Positions 28,781-40,613 of a stretch of DNA of 64,000 nt are shown here, in pieces; positions within the stretch are counted from its first letter, which is position 1; each line of letters begins with the position of its first letter. A program made the translations under genes and the position numbers. Source of the DNA: Oegoconia quadripuncta (Eukaryota > Arthropoda > Insecta > Lepidoptera > Autostichidae); NCBI GenBank assembly GCA_949316235.1, contig OX438749.1, positions 8,636,914 to 8,700,913 on the forward strand, written 5' to 3'. The notes under the pieces are model-generated. The model saw only the letters and a program-made list of their open reading frames with translations. It was not told where the DNA came from and made no database searches.

Positions 28781-29011
28781 TCTAATATTATAAATGCGAA
28801 AGTTTGAATGTTTGTTTCTTTGTTTGTTTATTGCTCAATCACGGCGAAATGGATAGACGGATTTGGATGAAATTTGGTATATAAGTAGAATATACCCTGG
28901 ATTTAAACATAGGATATTTTTAATCCCGATAAAGTGAGTAGTTCCCGCGGGATAAACAAATTTCCGCGATAAAGTTGATCTACGCAGGCGAAGCCGCGGG
29001 CGGAAAGCTAG
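28781..29011 (+). mobile_element. Short non-autonomous Helitron
   Basis: It starts TCTAATATTATAAATGCGAA directly after an A and ends GGCGGAAAGCTAG directly before a T, as expected for Helitron insertion between A and T. A GC-rich stretch (GCGAAGCCGCGGGCGG) sits just before the 3' end, where Helitrons carry a hairpin. A second full-length relative is at 59560-59809. Confidence 0.82.
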
Positions 29012-29213
29012 TTTGTAATAAAATAAAAATATAGATCGTTTCTATTCATACTACATATTAAGCATGCTTTAAACATACACATTTATACATGGAAAATTCT
29101 TTTAGTAACACGTGATTGGACGTCGCATTATTTGTGGAAAATGTAACTCTTAGCTAAGTACTTCATAAGTATCTGTGGATATTGGTATGTAGTTTCGTTA
29201 AAATAATCTGCAA

Positions 29214-30659
29214 CTATTCATATTGACTTTGTTTTGCATTATCTTCATTTGTTCCTTCCTCCGTTCTTTGGTCACTATTTTCTTCAGGTTTATGTTCGTC
29301 TTGAATATCAATTTTATTTTCAAGTTTATTTTCGTCTTCGTCGACGTAATGTTTAACTTTATCCTCATCATCGCCACTGATTGTTATCAATTTTATTACC
29401 CGTGAAAATATCAATGTTTTAGTATTTTTTGCCCAAATGTAGTCCATGTGATTGAAATTGTCACATGGAATCTTATAGTAATCGACTACATTTCTTAGAC
29501 GAGCACATAAAATTTTTACATCTGCCGTATCTGCTAGCCAATCGCCATCGCTATAAAACATTGACACTGGGACTGTTATTTGGTCCACTAAATAACGTGG
29601 CGGATACTCTGCGCCATATTTCATCATATTTATTCTGCTTCCATAATCGAACTGCCGGAATTGTCCTGAAACCACACCTTGTCCATAATGAAGAAGTTGT
29701 TTTGTAGATGATCCAGCTGGCATATGACTGTATACGACAGGCAAATTCGTGACATTCAACTGGGCGAAATCATATCCACAAATAATAAATATAATATTAG
29801 AGCAAAATACCTTGGAAAATACATTAATACCACACATATCATACACTAAACGGTGTACCAAATGATTATCAGGTAGAAACTCTTTTTTGCCACACATATT
29901 AACAATTTCTTGCATGTATGGATTAAGCGGAGAGAGAAGTCTTATAATCGGACTTTTAGTGTGTGACATCCAAGCTACTGCTGAGAGAGCCACCATTAGG
30001 GAAATTTTATCGTTATACTCAGGCTTCTCCGAGCACATGACGAAGAATGAAGTAGTGCCCATAGAGTGGCCCACGTACTTGAGTTGCAACTTTTGAGTCG
30101 TTATCAACACGAGGTCGATCATCGCTGGCAGGTCGTAGCGTCCAATCTCATCCCAAGTGAAGTCCCAAAACTTAGTGCTGTCTGCCGATAAGCGTATGTG
30201 AGCCTTTGAGTGTTTGTTCCCGCGAGCATTACCGAGCCAGACGTCGAAGCCCGCAGCCGCAAGCAAATACGCCAGCCCGCTATCTGGTCCGGAAGTCACC
30301 CAGTCATCAGAACTCAGTAACAGTCCATGCATAAGAAATACTGGAGTACTTCCCTTATTAGGAATCCTGAACATTGTAAGTATATAACCATCACTTGTTG
30401 TCACTTGGTATTGTTCCACACTATAGCCGTTTTTGGTAATCAGTTGAGTAATATTTAAATTTATATCTTCATCTGTGATACCAAAATTATATTGCAGCAC
30501 AAGAGCACTTGCCATATTCGTAGACAAATTCATAGCTGCCTTGGGTACATCGCCTATGTTTTCCAGTGCTTTACTAATGAGTTTATCTACATTTTCCTCG
30601 TAGGCACGTAGACTTTGAACGGTGTGCACTAAGAAAATTAATAAACCCGCATTGTACAT
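29214..30659 (-). CDS. Acid lipase paralogue with acidic C-terminal tail
   Basis: This is a single-exon gene of 481 residues with its ATG at 30659. MYNAGLLIFLVHTVQSLRA looks like a signal peptide. Family motifs follow in order: DGYILTMFRI, FLMHGLLLSSDDW, WLGNARGN and FWDFTWDEIGRYDLPAMID. The nucleophile is Ser199 in GHSMG (the other copy has GHSQG). Asp373 (DGDWLA) and His404 (FNHMDYIW) complete the triad. From about residue 428 it carries an extra tail rich in Asp, Glu, Lys and Asn (GDDEDKVKHYVDEDENK onward) that the paralogue at 24010-25413 lacks. Long central blocks are nearly identical between the two (MCSEKPEYN, ISLMVALSAVAWMSH), so they arose by duplication. The expected role is neutral-lipid hydrolysis in gut lumen or lysosome. 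Confidence 0.92.
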   Translation of the reverse strand: MYNAGLLIFLVHTVQSLRAYEENVDKLISKALENIGDVPKAAMNLSTNMASALVLQYNFGITDEDINLNITQLITKNGYSVEQYQVTTSDGYILTMFRIPNKGSTPVFLMHGLLLSSDDWVTSGPDSGLAYLLAAAGFDVWLGNARGNKHSKAHIRLSADSTKFWDFTWDEIGRYDLPAMIDLVLITTQKLQLKYVGHSMGTTSFFVMCSEKPEYNDKISLMVALSAVAWMSHTKSPIIRLLSPLNPYMQEIVNMCGKKEFLPDNHLVHRLVYDMCGINVFSKVFCSNIIFIICGYDFAQLNVTNLPVVYSHMPAGSSTKQLLHYGQGVVSGQFRQFDYGSRINMMKYGAEYPPRYLVDQITVPVSMFYSDGDWLADTADVKILCARLRNVVDYYKIPCDNFNHMDYIWAKNTKTLIFSRVIKLITISGDDEDKVKHYVDEDENKLENKIDIQDEHKPEENSDQRTEEGTNEDNAKQSQYE

Positions 30660-31662
30660 GGTTGCGACTTTGAAATCAATCTAATTGAAGTATTTTCAGG
30701 TATATTCACAATAAGATTTTCTAATATACAATTTATATTACCGAAGCGTATCTACACACAGCACTAACTACTGTGTACAAGCATGTCAAATCGTCGATAT
30801 TATCCGAGACCAATAAGTAAGAAGAGATAAAAGAGTCGTAATTTTACCTACCTTATATTCTGGTGTCAGTTCTTCAAGGTTAATGCCCTAGTATTTCATC
30901 AAAAACTATGAGATTAGACTTTCGTAGTTAATCTAAATTCCCTAAATAACTATAAATTGAACATTTAGAAAACCCCCGAGGAAACAACAATTATATCGTC
31001 CAAATAGACTAAACAAACTGCGTTCAAAGCTAAACATGGCTAAGAAAGTACCAATCCCCGAGGTTAAATATAAAATTTAGAAAATTCTCGAAAGACTATG
31101 ATAGCATCGAAATACACCAAAAAAAACAGTGTGAAAAGCTAAATATTTTCGAAAGGAGATCAATCAATGTTTAGAGGCAATATTGTTTACGACTGTAGGA
31201 ACTCATAGATATCTACTTACGAAATATGCGTATAATATAGGTATAATACAAGTATACGCGATATACACGGTTCACTTCTGCCTTTCAATTTGGATGAAGC
31301 AACCAAATTGTACACAGTTTTACAGTTTTACAGTACATATACTAGATATTATATTTGTGCAGCACATTCCTAAGACCGCTGTGAAATTTCATTAAAAGCG
31401 TTGCAATGGTTTTGTCATTTGGCTACGGAACCCTAAGAAATGTCCGTTTTCCTAATTTTGGTATGAAACATTAAAAAGGCTACCTACCCGAAAATATAAA
31501 ACCATTTCAATTTCTAGTTTCGACGTATTAATAAATCATCATCATTATTAAGTACTTACGGTATACTATACCTACAATTTATTTTGTTTAATGACGCATT
31601 TATTCGTCTTCCGGTCCGGTGTCATACGAGTATGGTCGGAAACTGGCGTTTATAAAACTCAG
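30660..31662. other. Intergenic DNA upstream of the second lipase
   Basis: Positions 30950-31160 hold the repeat block also seen at 26050-26440. The sequence upstream of the lipase ATG has no clear TATA box. There is no supported gene. Confidence 0.4.
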
Positions 31663-31876
31663 GCCCGCGTGTTAATAAAACGTTCTCAAGATCGACGTGA
31701 ACTTATATTGGTACTTGAGATCTTGATCTCAATCTTACGATTGCTTTATTAATACGGCTCTTAGAGCTGTATTCAATGAATTCAATTTTTTTAATACTGT
31801 TTTAATATGCAACAGATTCTTAAGCTCCATCTTAAGGTTATCTCAATCTTGAGAACGATTTATTAATACGAGTCAA
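31663..31876. mobile_element. MITE with TATTAATAAA...TCTCAAGAT ends
   Basis: GTGTTAATAAAACGTTCTCA near 31669 is mirrored by TGAGAACGATTTATTAATAC near 31851. A fragment with the same end (TCAAGATCGATTTATTAATA) lies at 41626-41650 inside the larger element at 40614-41883. Confidence 0.6.
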
Positions 31877-32659
31877 ACTCTATGCGCGGTAGTGCATTTG
31901 CCAAGTTCCCGCAAAACCAGCCGAGTGCACGCCATGCCCTATTCAGAAATTCAGAAACTCAATCGAGCCATTTTAAGCCGTCCTATAACGAATTTTAGCG
32001 TTGATACTCGTATTTTATGGAGACAGAAACTTTGTTTCAAGGAATTCTAAATTTCATCAACATAAAATAGTTCCTGGGTCATGGAATTCTAAAAAAAGGT
32101 AATTTTCAGCACTCGCTGCTGAATTTCTTTTAATCTCCATACTTTATAACAAATAAAAATATTTTGTCTCTCAAATATGTTCCCCTTTAATTGTGTAACG
32201 CATATAAGTCAAAACTAATCTAAATATATAAAGGAAGAAACTGACTGACTGACTGACTGACTGACTGACATATCAACGCACAGGCCAAACCGCTGGGTCT
32301 AGAGTTTCCAAATTTTGCACGTAGGTTCCTTACGAGGTCTAGGGGAGCACTAAGAAAGGATTTTTCAAAATTCACCCTGTAAGGGGGTGAAACAGGGGTG
32401 GGAAGTTTGTATGAAGAAACAGTATAACTTGGACATTTCGACTATTTTCGACTCGAAACTTCGCAAGAGTACTCCTAGGAACAAATAAGCTAATACGTGT
32501 TTTGAGATTTATCGATAAACAACCCCCTGGGTTGTGAAATGGGGGTTAAAACCATAAAAACGATATTGGTGTCGTTATTTAGGTTTTATGGGATGTTGAT
32601 TATGAAAATGACATTTATTTTAAGTTAACCCTCTAGGGTTGAGATAGGGGTGGGGTTGC

Positions 32660-34047
32660 AGGGGTGCGATGTCAGACAACCTCCTCGTGTGCCTGATGGC
32701 TACTTGTCCCCCTGGATACGTCTGGGGGGAACGGTAGTCGTTGGGCCGGTGCACCCTGGGCATCGGTCAACAACTTCCCTTTAAGGGTTCTTGTTGACCG
32801 ATGGCTAATAGTCTGACGGGGTGGGCTCCTCCGCGTGTCCCTCTGGTTTAGCAGAGGGCACTGCGGATGGAGCAGGAGACGCTCCCCTCCTAGTGGGGGA
32901 GTAAGGGTGGGCTCGGTGTGCACTCGCACTGCCGCCGAGCAGGCCTGGGGAGGAGGTTTGGGGTGAACCTCCTACCCCTTGCCACCGCCGGGCTCGTAAT
33001 CCGGGACCGCGGCTTTCAGCTGCAGTCCGGGACCGAGGGTCTTGGCTTAACCGCCCGGACCGCGAGGAAGGAAAACCTCTATAAAAAACCAGCCCAAGTC
33101 TCGGCTCCGAGGCCCGCCTCGGCGCCGAGATGCCCTCGTCGTCCCACTCCTGAAAATTCGTTTTCGGGAGTGGAGCGACGAGGGATGGTGGAGGGCGAAT
33201 TCCACCACAGCGGGCTGCGGCGAGGAAGCGGCGCTCCCTGAGGAATGCCCATATGTCCATATGGGCAGGGGACGCCGTGGAATCGTCTGCAGCACTTGGG
33301 CGACCTCTCCTTGACGACTGCAGCTAAGGCTGCGGCCGTCGACGAGAGGTCGTGGGAAGCGGCCCTCTCCCTCTGCTCGCAGGGGGAGACGGCGGGAGGG
33401 TTGGGGGGGCGGTTTTCCCCCGCCTCCTCTCCGGGCCTCCCGCTGTTGCAGGCCGCTATGGTAGGGGACGACCTCTCTGCTGAGAGGTCGTAGCCGTGCG
33501 GGACGGCCACTCTTTGCCGGCCGCAGCCAGGTTCGAGCTGCGGACGCCAAGGAGAGGCCGTGGAAAGCGGTCCTCTCTCTTTGCGAGGTCACTCGCAGAG
33601 CGAGGGGAGATGCAGCCGCATGGGGGGCACGGAGGAGAGCTTATCTTTAATGATAGGCGATCCTCTGCCCCCCTACCCTGCGGGGCCGTGGGTGGCGATC
33701 CGGGGGGATCACCGCCCACACATAGGCCCCGCGAGAAGGCGCGCGCGGTGTTTTCCGCGCGCCTTCTAGAGGTGGCTGGACCAGGCGATTCCTCCCTGCT
33801 CCAGCCCAGAGGTGGGCCTGCCGCCGCTTTTGTCCTGGCGGCGGGCACCGCGCTGGCGTGGCTGCGGACGAATACCAGATGGTACCCGTGGCCACGCCGT
33901 CAACGGCGCGCGCGAGGGAACACCCAGGAGTTTTTAGTCGGTAGGCCGGCACCTTCTGTGCCGGAGTCCGACATAATCCGCCCCCCTCCCCCGAGGAGGG
34001 CGGATAAGCATGAGCGTTTCTCCTGGTAAAAAAAAAAAAAAAAAAAA
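32660..34047 (+). mobile_element. GC-rich retroposon nested in the Helitron, with 14-bp target-site duplication
   Basis: AGGGGTGGGGTTGC occurs directly on both sides, at 32646-32659 and 34048-34061. The insert ends in a run of about 20 A just before the right copy. Removing it rejoins an internal Helitron unit (GGTTGC followed by TACCAAAAAAGTC) that is intact at 36866-36900. The insert is very GC-rich in an AT-rich neighbourhood and carries an imperfectly repeated block at about 33290-33480 and 33480-33700 (GAGAGGTCGT; GAAGCGG). The overlapping ORFs on both strands look like composition effects, and I recognise no protein domain. It may be the terminal part of a 5'-truncated GC-rich LINE. Confidence 0.75.
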
Positions 34048-34639
34048 AGGGGTGGGGTTGCTACCAAAAAAGTCTATATTGGACAACCCCCTGGGGTGTG
34101 AAATGGAGGTTAAAACCATATAATCGATAATGGTGTCGTTATTTAGATTTTATGGGATGTTGATTATGAATATGACATTTATTTTAAGTTAACCCTCTAG
34201 GGTTGAGATAGGGGTGGGGATTGATACCAAAAAAGTCAATATTGGTGTCATTATTTAGGTTTTTTGGGACGTTGATTACGAAAATGCCATTTGTTTTGAA
34301 GCTAACTCCTTGGGGTTAGAGAATGAGATAAGGGTGAGTTGAGATTTTTCGAAAAACAGCCCCCTGTGGTGTGAAATGGGGGTTGAAACCATAAAATCGA
34401 TATTGGTGTCGTTATTTAGGTTTTTTGGGATGTTGATTATGAAAATGACATTTATTTTAAGCCAACCCCTTACGGGTTGCGATAGTGGTAGGGGTTGAAA
34501 TCACAAATTCAAATTGGTGTCGTTATTTAGGTTTTTTGGGACGTTGATTGCGAAAATGACATTTATTTTGAAGCTAACCCCTTACGGGTTGCGATAGTGG
34601 TAGGGGTTGAAATCACAAATTCAAATTGGTGTCGAAGTC

Positions 34640-34975
34640 GAAGAGTCAATGTCGAAGATTGAAACTCGAAATTCAAAGTCGAAGGCTCAAAGTCGAAGGC
34701 TCAAATTCGAAGGCACAAAGTCGAAGGCTCAAAAGTCGAAGGCTCAAAGTCGAAGACTCAAAGTCGAAGGCTCAAAGTCAAAGGCTCAAAGACGAAGGCT
34801 CAAATTCGAAGGCTCGAAGTCGAAGGCTGAAAGTCGAAGGCTCAAAGTCGAAAGCTCAAAGTCGAAGGCTCAAAGTCGAAGGCTCAAAATCGAAGGCTCA
34901 AAGACGAAGGCTCAAAGTCGAAGGCTCAAAGTCGAAGACTCATAGTCGAAGACTCATAGTCGAAAAGTAAAATTC
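34640..34975 (+). repeat. 14-bp tandem repeat (GTCGAAGGCTCAAA)
   Basis: About two dozen imperfect copies run head to tail, with variants such as GACGAAGGCTCAAA and ATTCGAAGGCTC. The unit shares AAAGTC with the 12-bp satellite that follows, so the two may have a common origin. The plus-strand ORFs across it (repeating KAQSRRLKVEGS) are products of the repeat. Confidence 0.88.
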
Positions 34976-34976
34976 A

Positions 34977-36505
34977 TAGTCAAAGTCATGTCAAAGTCAT
35001 AGTCAAAATCATAGTCAAAGTCATAGTCAAAGTCATAGTCAAAGTCATAGTCAAAGTCATAGTCAAAGTCATAGTCAAAGTCATAGTCAAAGTCATAGTC
35101 AAAGTCATAGTCAAAGTCATAGTCAAAGTCATAGTCAAAGTCATAGTCAAAGTCATAGTCAAAGTCATAGTCAAAGTCATAGTCAAAGTCATAGTCAAAG
35201 TCATAGTCAAAGTCATAGTCAAAGTCATAGTCAAAGTCATAGTCAAAGTCATAGTCAAAGTCATAGTCAAAGTCATAGTCAAAGTCATAGTCAAAGTCAT
35301 AGTCAAAGTCATAGTCAAAGTCATAGTCAAAGTCATAGTCAAAGTCATAGTCAAAGTCATAGTCAAAGTCATAGTCAAAGTCATAGTCAAAGTCATAGTC
35401 AAAGTCATAGTCAAAGTCATAGTCAAAGTCATAGTCATAGTCAAAGTCATAGTCAAAGTCATAGTCAAAGTCATAGTCAAAGTCATAGTCAAAGTCATAG
35501 TCAAAGTCATAGTCAAAGTCATAGTCAAAGTCATAGTCAAAGTCATAGTCAAAGTCATAGTCAAAGTCATAGTCAAAGTCATAGTCAAAGTCATAGTCAA
35601 AGTCATGTCAAAGTCATAGTCAAAATCATAGTCAAAGTCATAGTCAAAGTCATAGTCAAAGTCATAGTCAAAGTCATAGTCAAAGTCATAGTCAAAGTCA
35701 TAGTCAAAGTCATAGTCAAAGTCATAGTCAAAGTCATAGTCAAAGTCATAGTCAAAGTCATAGTCAAAGTCATAGTCAAAGTCATAGTCAAAGTCATAGT
35801 CAAAGTCATAGTCAAAGTCATAGTCAAAGTCATAGTCAAAGTCATAGTCAAAGTCATAGTCAAAGTCATAGTCAAAGTCATAGTCAAAGTCATAGTCAAA
35901 GTCATAGTCAAAGTCATAGTCAAAGTCATAGTCAAAGTCATAGTCAAAGTCATAGTCAAAGTCATAGTCAAAGTCATAGTCAAAGTCATAGTCAAAGTCA
36001 TAGTCAAAGTCATAGTCAAAGTCATAGTCATAGTCAAAGTCATAGTCAAAGTCATAGTCATAGTCAAAGTCATAGTCAAAGTCATAGTCAAAGTCATAGT
36101 CAAAGTCATAGTCAAAGTCATAGTCAAAGTCATAGTCAAAGTCATAGTCAAAGTCATAGTCAAAGTCATAGTCAAAGTCATAGTCAAAGTCATAGTCAAA
36201 GTCATAGTCAAAGTCATAGTCAAAGTCATAGTCAAAGTCATAGTCAAAGTCATAGTCAAAGTCATAGTCAAAGTCATAGTCAAAGTCATAGTCAAAGTCA
36301 TAGTCAAAGTCATAGTCAAAGTCATAGTCAAAGTCATAGTCAAAGTCATAGTCAAAGTCATAGTCAAAGTCATAGTCAAAGTCAAAGTCATAGTCAAAGT
36401 CATAGTCAAAGTCAAAGTCATAGTCAAAGTCAAAGTCGTAGTCAATGTCATAGTCGAAGTCATAGTCAAAGTCAAAGTTTTAGTCAAAGTCATAGTCATA
36501 GTCAA
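34977..36505 (+). repeat. 12-bp satellite (AGTCATAGTCAA), about 125 copies
   Basis: The unit is nearly perfect across about 1.5 kb. A distinctive start (CATGTCAAAGTCATAGTCAA then AATCATAG) occurs at 34987 and again at 35604, so a roughly 617-bp block has been duplicated. Irregular units (CATAGTCATAG) near 35433 and 36027 are spaced about two units less than that, showing slippage after duplication. The right edge (36400-36505) is more diverged. The minus-strand frames reading MTLT repeatedly are artefacts of the 12-bp period. Confidence 0.93.
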
Positions 36506-37156
36506 AGGGGTGAATAGAGTTTCCAAATTTGGCACGTAGGTTCCTTACGAGGTCTAGGGGAGCATTAAGAAAGGATTTTTCAAAATTCACCCTTTAAGGG
36601 GGTGAAACAGGGGTGGGAAGTTTGTATAAAGAAACAGCATAACTTGGACATTTCGACTATTTTCGACTTCGAAACTTCGCAAGAGGACTCCTAGGAACAA
36701 ATAAGCTAATACGTGTTTTGAGATTTATCGATAAACAACCCCCTGGGTTGTGAAATGGGGGTTAAAACCATAAAATCGATATTGGTGTCGTTATTTAGGT
36801 TTTATGGGATCTTGATTATGAAAAAGACATTTATTTTAAGTGAACCCTCTAGGGTTGAGATAGGGGTGGGGGTTGCTACCAAAAAAGTCTATATTGGACA
36901 ACATGTTGTTTATAAGGAAGTACTTTAATAAATATAAACCAGAATTTTTCAGAAAGGTCTTTTAATGGATCCCTGTCTTAATTCATTTACCTGGCAAAAC
37001 ACTAACATGGTTCCACATACCTGTTATCTGCCCAGGGTCTTTTCCTGTTTGAGATAAACTCTACATGGTAATTTTTCTGCTGAATGTATTCCCGTGGGAA
37101 AGTAATAAAGTTTTGATTCATGTAGTCTACGCGGACGAAGTCGCGGGCAGCTGCTA

Positions 37157-38645
37157 TACTTCTATAAAATCTAAAATTTAACCAAGTTGCTTTCCTGTAT
37201 GTAAGTAGGTACTAAGTAATCTGTGCCTAAGTATCCACTTACCCACTAAATTCAGAATCCTCAAAGAAAGGAATTTTCGAAACGAGGTAGATATGCTTGT
37301 AAAGGTAGAACATAGAAATACATCTGCTAAGGAGTTTCGGCGTAGTATTACTCTATGATAGTCATAGCCTTTTATATGATAGCACTAGATCTTCGGTTTT
37401 CCATAATCTGATCTTCACCGAAATATGTGAGCGCACGACGGTGCATACACCAAAGGCTTCCCATGACTAACATAATGTTTTTCTGATTGATCCTTCAAGA
37501 CTTGACAAAATTTTAATAAGATTTCTCATTATCAGATCTTCATGAACGCATCGATTAATGTTTTCCAGAATGAGAAACAATGGAAAACTGGCGGTAAATA
37601 AGCTGGAAACAGTTTCTTTATTTAAATTTCACGTATGTCAACTTCTAAAGTTATGAAAATCAGGAACAATACAATACAACCTAAGAGATTTTAAAGAGAA
37701 TATAACTGCATAAGCACTTACACAAAATACGAAAAGACTTCCCCGAATCTGTTCATAACTGGCGGAGATAATATCGCAGAACATGAGATCCCCATTGATA
37801 ATTTATTTAATATAATGAACTGATATCTGAGAACATGGATGATTAACTATCCATGTTAGAGTTGAACGTAGGAAAGGGAGAACGTAATTAGGGTCTATAA
37901 GTACCTACAAGCTACACGTTAACACAGTAGTCTTAATATCTACAGTAAATTAACTTTTACTTAAGTCCATCATATCTTTCTAAGAGTACATCTGCGGGAA
38001 TTTGGGTTATAAGAGCGACTCGTAAATAATTACATCAACCATTCGTGATGAGAGTTAACCCCTAACAGCTGACGATTAACCCGTTTCAAGTATGCATGTG
38101 AGTGCGTGGACCGAAGAAGTTGTAAAAAATTTCGATAACAATCTAGCATTTCTAGAAACGTCACTATGACTAGGATAGGAACATCTAGAAAAGACTATCC
38201 CTCCCGTTACTACGCTCCGCCTCACTGTGTCTGGAGGGTAGGTTTTTAAGGCTTGAGTTACTTCAATTACTCTGTGGCATAAAGGCGCTCTTGCGGGCGT
38301 GTTTAATCAACGTAGGTTCAGTATGGGTCGCCGTCCGCTCCAGACCTTACCGCAATCTTTGTATTTTATATACTAGTGCGAGAACGAATTTATTAATTAC
38401 TGGCCTTTTTCATAATCTCTCATACGTGCCTTTTGTTGGATTGAGCAATCGAGTTAAATGCTTTGAGTTGAAATCTCATATTAGGTGTGTCCTAAAAACT
38501 AATATTAAGTTTAAATATCTAGACAGCGTCTACGCTAGTATTTCATCACACATACACAATCATACATACTGTACAGGTCCACTGTTGGGTCCACACACTT
38601 CTACATCCAATCACACTTCCGTATTCATGACGTAAACGACGTTTG
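37157..38645. other. Intergenic DNA, no gene seen
   Basis: It is AT-rich. The longest plus-strand ORF (38291-38635) has no recognisable motif and ends next to a SINE. I see no strong repeat within it. Confidence 0.4.
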
Positions 38646-38905
38646 ACGACCTGTTTGGTGTAGTGATCAGAAACTCTGACTGCTATACCAAAAGGTAGCT
38701 TGTTCAAATCCCGCTAGGGGCATATTTTGTGTGATGAATACAGATATGTGTTCCCGAGTTATGAATATTTTTCATTTATATATGTATTTAGTTATTTACA
38801 AAAAAAATATGTATTTGTGTAGTTTATCAACAATCTGGTATCCATAATATAAGCCTAGTTGTTTAGTGTGAAACTAGATGGCGCTGTGTGTTTGTGTAAT
38901 TAATT
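38646..38905 (+). mobile_element. tRNA-derived SINE (family C), decayed
   Basis: The head TTGGTGTAGTGATCAGAAAC resembles box A, and TTGTTCAAATCCC resembles box B. The body TATGTGTTCCCGAGTTATGA matches the copies at 54340-54482 and 42780-42930. The tail AAACTAGATGGCGCTGTGTG matches (inverted) 62125-62145. It is a fossil SINE, not a working tRNA. Confidence 0.6.
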
Positions 38906-40613
38906 TTTTTTTAATTACTAATTAATTTTTTTTAAATTACTCTTGTATTGGCAGATAGGTAACAGTTACACCCCCACTGAATTCGCAACCGTTCTCAGAC
39001 CTCTGTTCGTCGTATTCGTAGTCGACATTTCGTATAGGTAAACCTCCGACACCGTTCTCCGACAGCCCCTACTCCGATGGACTGTTCGTCGACAAGCCAT
39101 TTCGTTTTAAGCTCGGTTCCTACTTAATTTATGCTAATTAATATAGAAATATAGAAATCTAATATAGCTAAATACCAGAGTCTTTTTATCCACTCTTTGT
39201 ACCTATATGTTACAGATAGACAGACTAAGGTCTAGCACTGACAGATTTATTTTTGAATTCTGCTCGGTTCGTTAATGTGTATTTCATGAATAAATCTTAG
39301 TCCCGTTTTTACACAGAAAGGCTGGAAAATTGGCATAATATTGTAAAGCATAATTTAGCGCGTTTTCATTTATAAATTTCAACTGATTTTTATCCAATTT
39401 ATAAGTATGAGAATCTGTTTCAGTAACAGAAATCGGTCAAGTGCTTGTTTGTTGGATACTATTTCAACTTTTGCCAGTTCCATAGTAAGTATAGGCACTA
39501 AGTAGCATACATTCCACTTTCAACATGATATAGGCTATAAATCAAGTTTTATTTCACGAGCCATACTCGTCGTAACTGAAAATTCCGATCCTTTTCTCTG
39601 AAGAGGCTTCTGGAAGAAATACTTCTCCAGCAAGTCGGCTAGCCCGTCCCCTTCCCGCTTCCCTTGCACAGCCTTGTGTTGAAGTACCTCATAACAATAT
39701 TAAACTGGGTTTATATGTTTTGCTTCCTTAATGTCTTCATGCATACATTGCCTCTATGTCTTCTATCTGATTCTGCCGGAAACGACACGGCCAATATTCA
39801 CATTAGTGCATAGTGTACTAAACATTATCTATGTATAATTCACTGACCGGGCTCTTAAAACACTTGTGCAAATAATAAGTCACACAAAACGAGGTTCGTA
39901 ATAGCTTTTCTTCCAACTATCAATGAAAGAAGTTATCTATAGCACAGAATTAATATTAACGTATCTATAGGTATCTAAAATAAAAATTGAAACTCCTATA
40001 TTTAGTGATTGTATCCTCTTTGGTCAATTCGTCTTTCATTTTTATTTTATATTTGCCTTGCATTGTTCCTAATTTAAATGTCCTTTGGACTTTTCAACCC
40101 ATCTTGTTTGTCAATAATAAAAAAACGATACTCCGTAATAATGAATTTTCGTATAATTTTAATGTGCAGAGTGCTTTGTGTCATATTAAAAAGTTTTCAG
40201 GAAAGGTATATTTGGAAGTCAAAGTAATTTGAGAACCTTGATTTCTTTAATGACCTGTCCGCAACAACACCCTTCAACACAATAAATAGGTATGTACCTA
40301 AGTCACTATTAATTTTCTAAATAATTTTACTTTACTACAACTTTGTAGCGGTTTAGTTAGGTACCTAAATTCTAAATTTTTGCCATTTTCAAAATCTTAA
40401 TCACGGAAGGACGTCTCTTGTATCACGTTTGCCCAACTTAATGAGATGTGCAATTACTTATACATATATAGGTAATTTCTTAATTATAGAATCCACAAAG
40501 GTCACAAATAATTTAATCCTCTAATAATTTTATGAATATTTATAGGCAGGCATCGTGACTAAGCTTAGGTTTAAGTTTAATTGGGACATAATCATCTTGC
40601 TCTCGTGGGACAG
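38906..40613. other. Intergenic DNA, no gene seen
   Basis: It is AT-rich with one moderately GC-rich patch near 38980-39120. There is no supported ORF or repeat. Confidence 0.35.

Larger units (their letters stand above)
32219..37156 (+). mobile_element. Large satellite-bearing Helitron-like element
   Basis: The 5' end TCTAAATATATAAAGGAAGA with a short GACT repeat, and the 3' end TACGCGGACGAAGTCGCGGG then CAGCTGCTAT, match the usual ends of a lepidopteran Helitron group, as far as I recall the group. The last bases read CTAT where CTAG is expected. Inside are two copies of a roughly 280-bp block starting AGAGTTTCCAAATTTTGCAC (about 32299 and 36508). Between them are several units of a roughly 140-bp repeat (AACCCCCTGGGTTGTGAAAT; ATTGGTGTCGTTATTTAGG), a 14-bp satellite, a 12-bp satellite and a nested GC-rich retroposon. 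No Rep-helicase coding is seen, so it is non-autonomous. Confidence 0.6.

Noticed and set aside
32672..34119. Many overlapping ORFs on both strands in the GC-rich insert
   Set aside because: High GC removes stop codons. The frames overlap in all phases and show no domain.
34607..34970. Two plus-strand ORFs repeating KAQSRRLKVEGS
   Set aside because: They are products of the 14-bp tandem repeat read in different frames.
34977..36505. CRISPR-like regular repeat
   Set aside because: It is a continuous 12-bp satellite without unique spacers, in an animal genome.
34986..36535. Long minus-strand ORFs reading MTLT over and over
   Set aside because: The 12-bp period is a multiple of three, so a stop-free frame is automatic. 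There is no start context, codon bias or domain.
38291..38635. 114-codon plus-strand ORF
   Set aside because: It has no motif, signal or repeat support, and its composition fits random AT-rich DNA.
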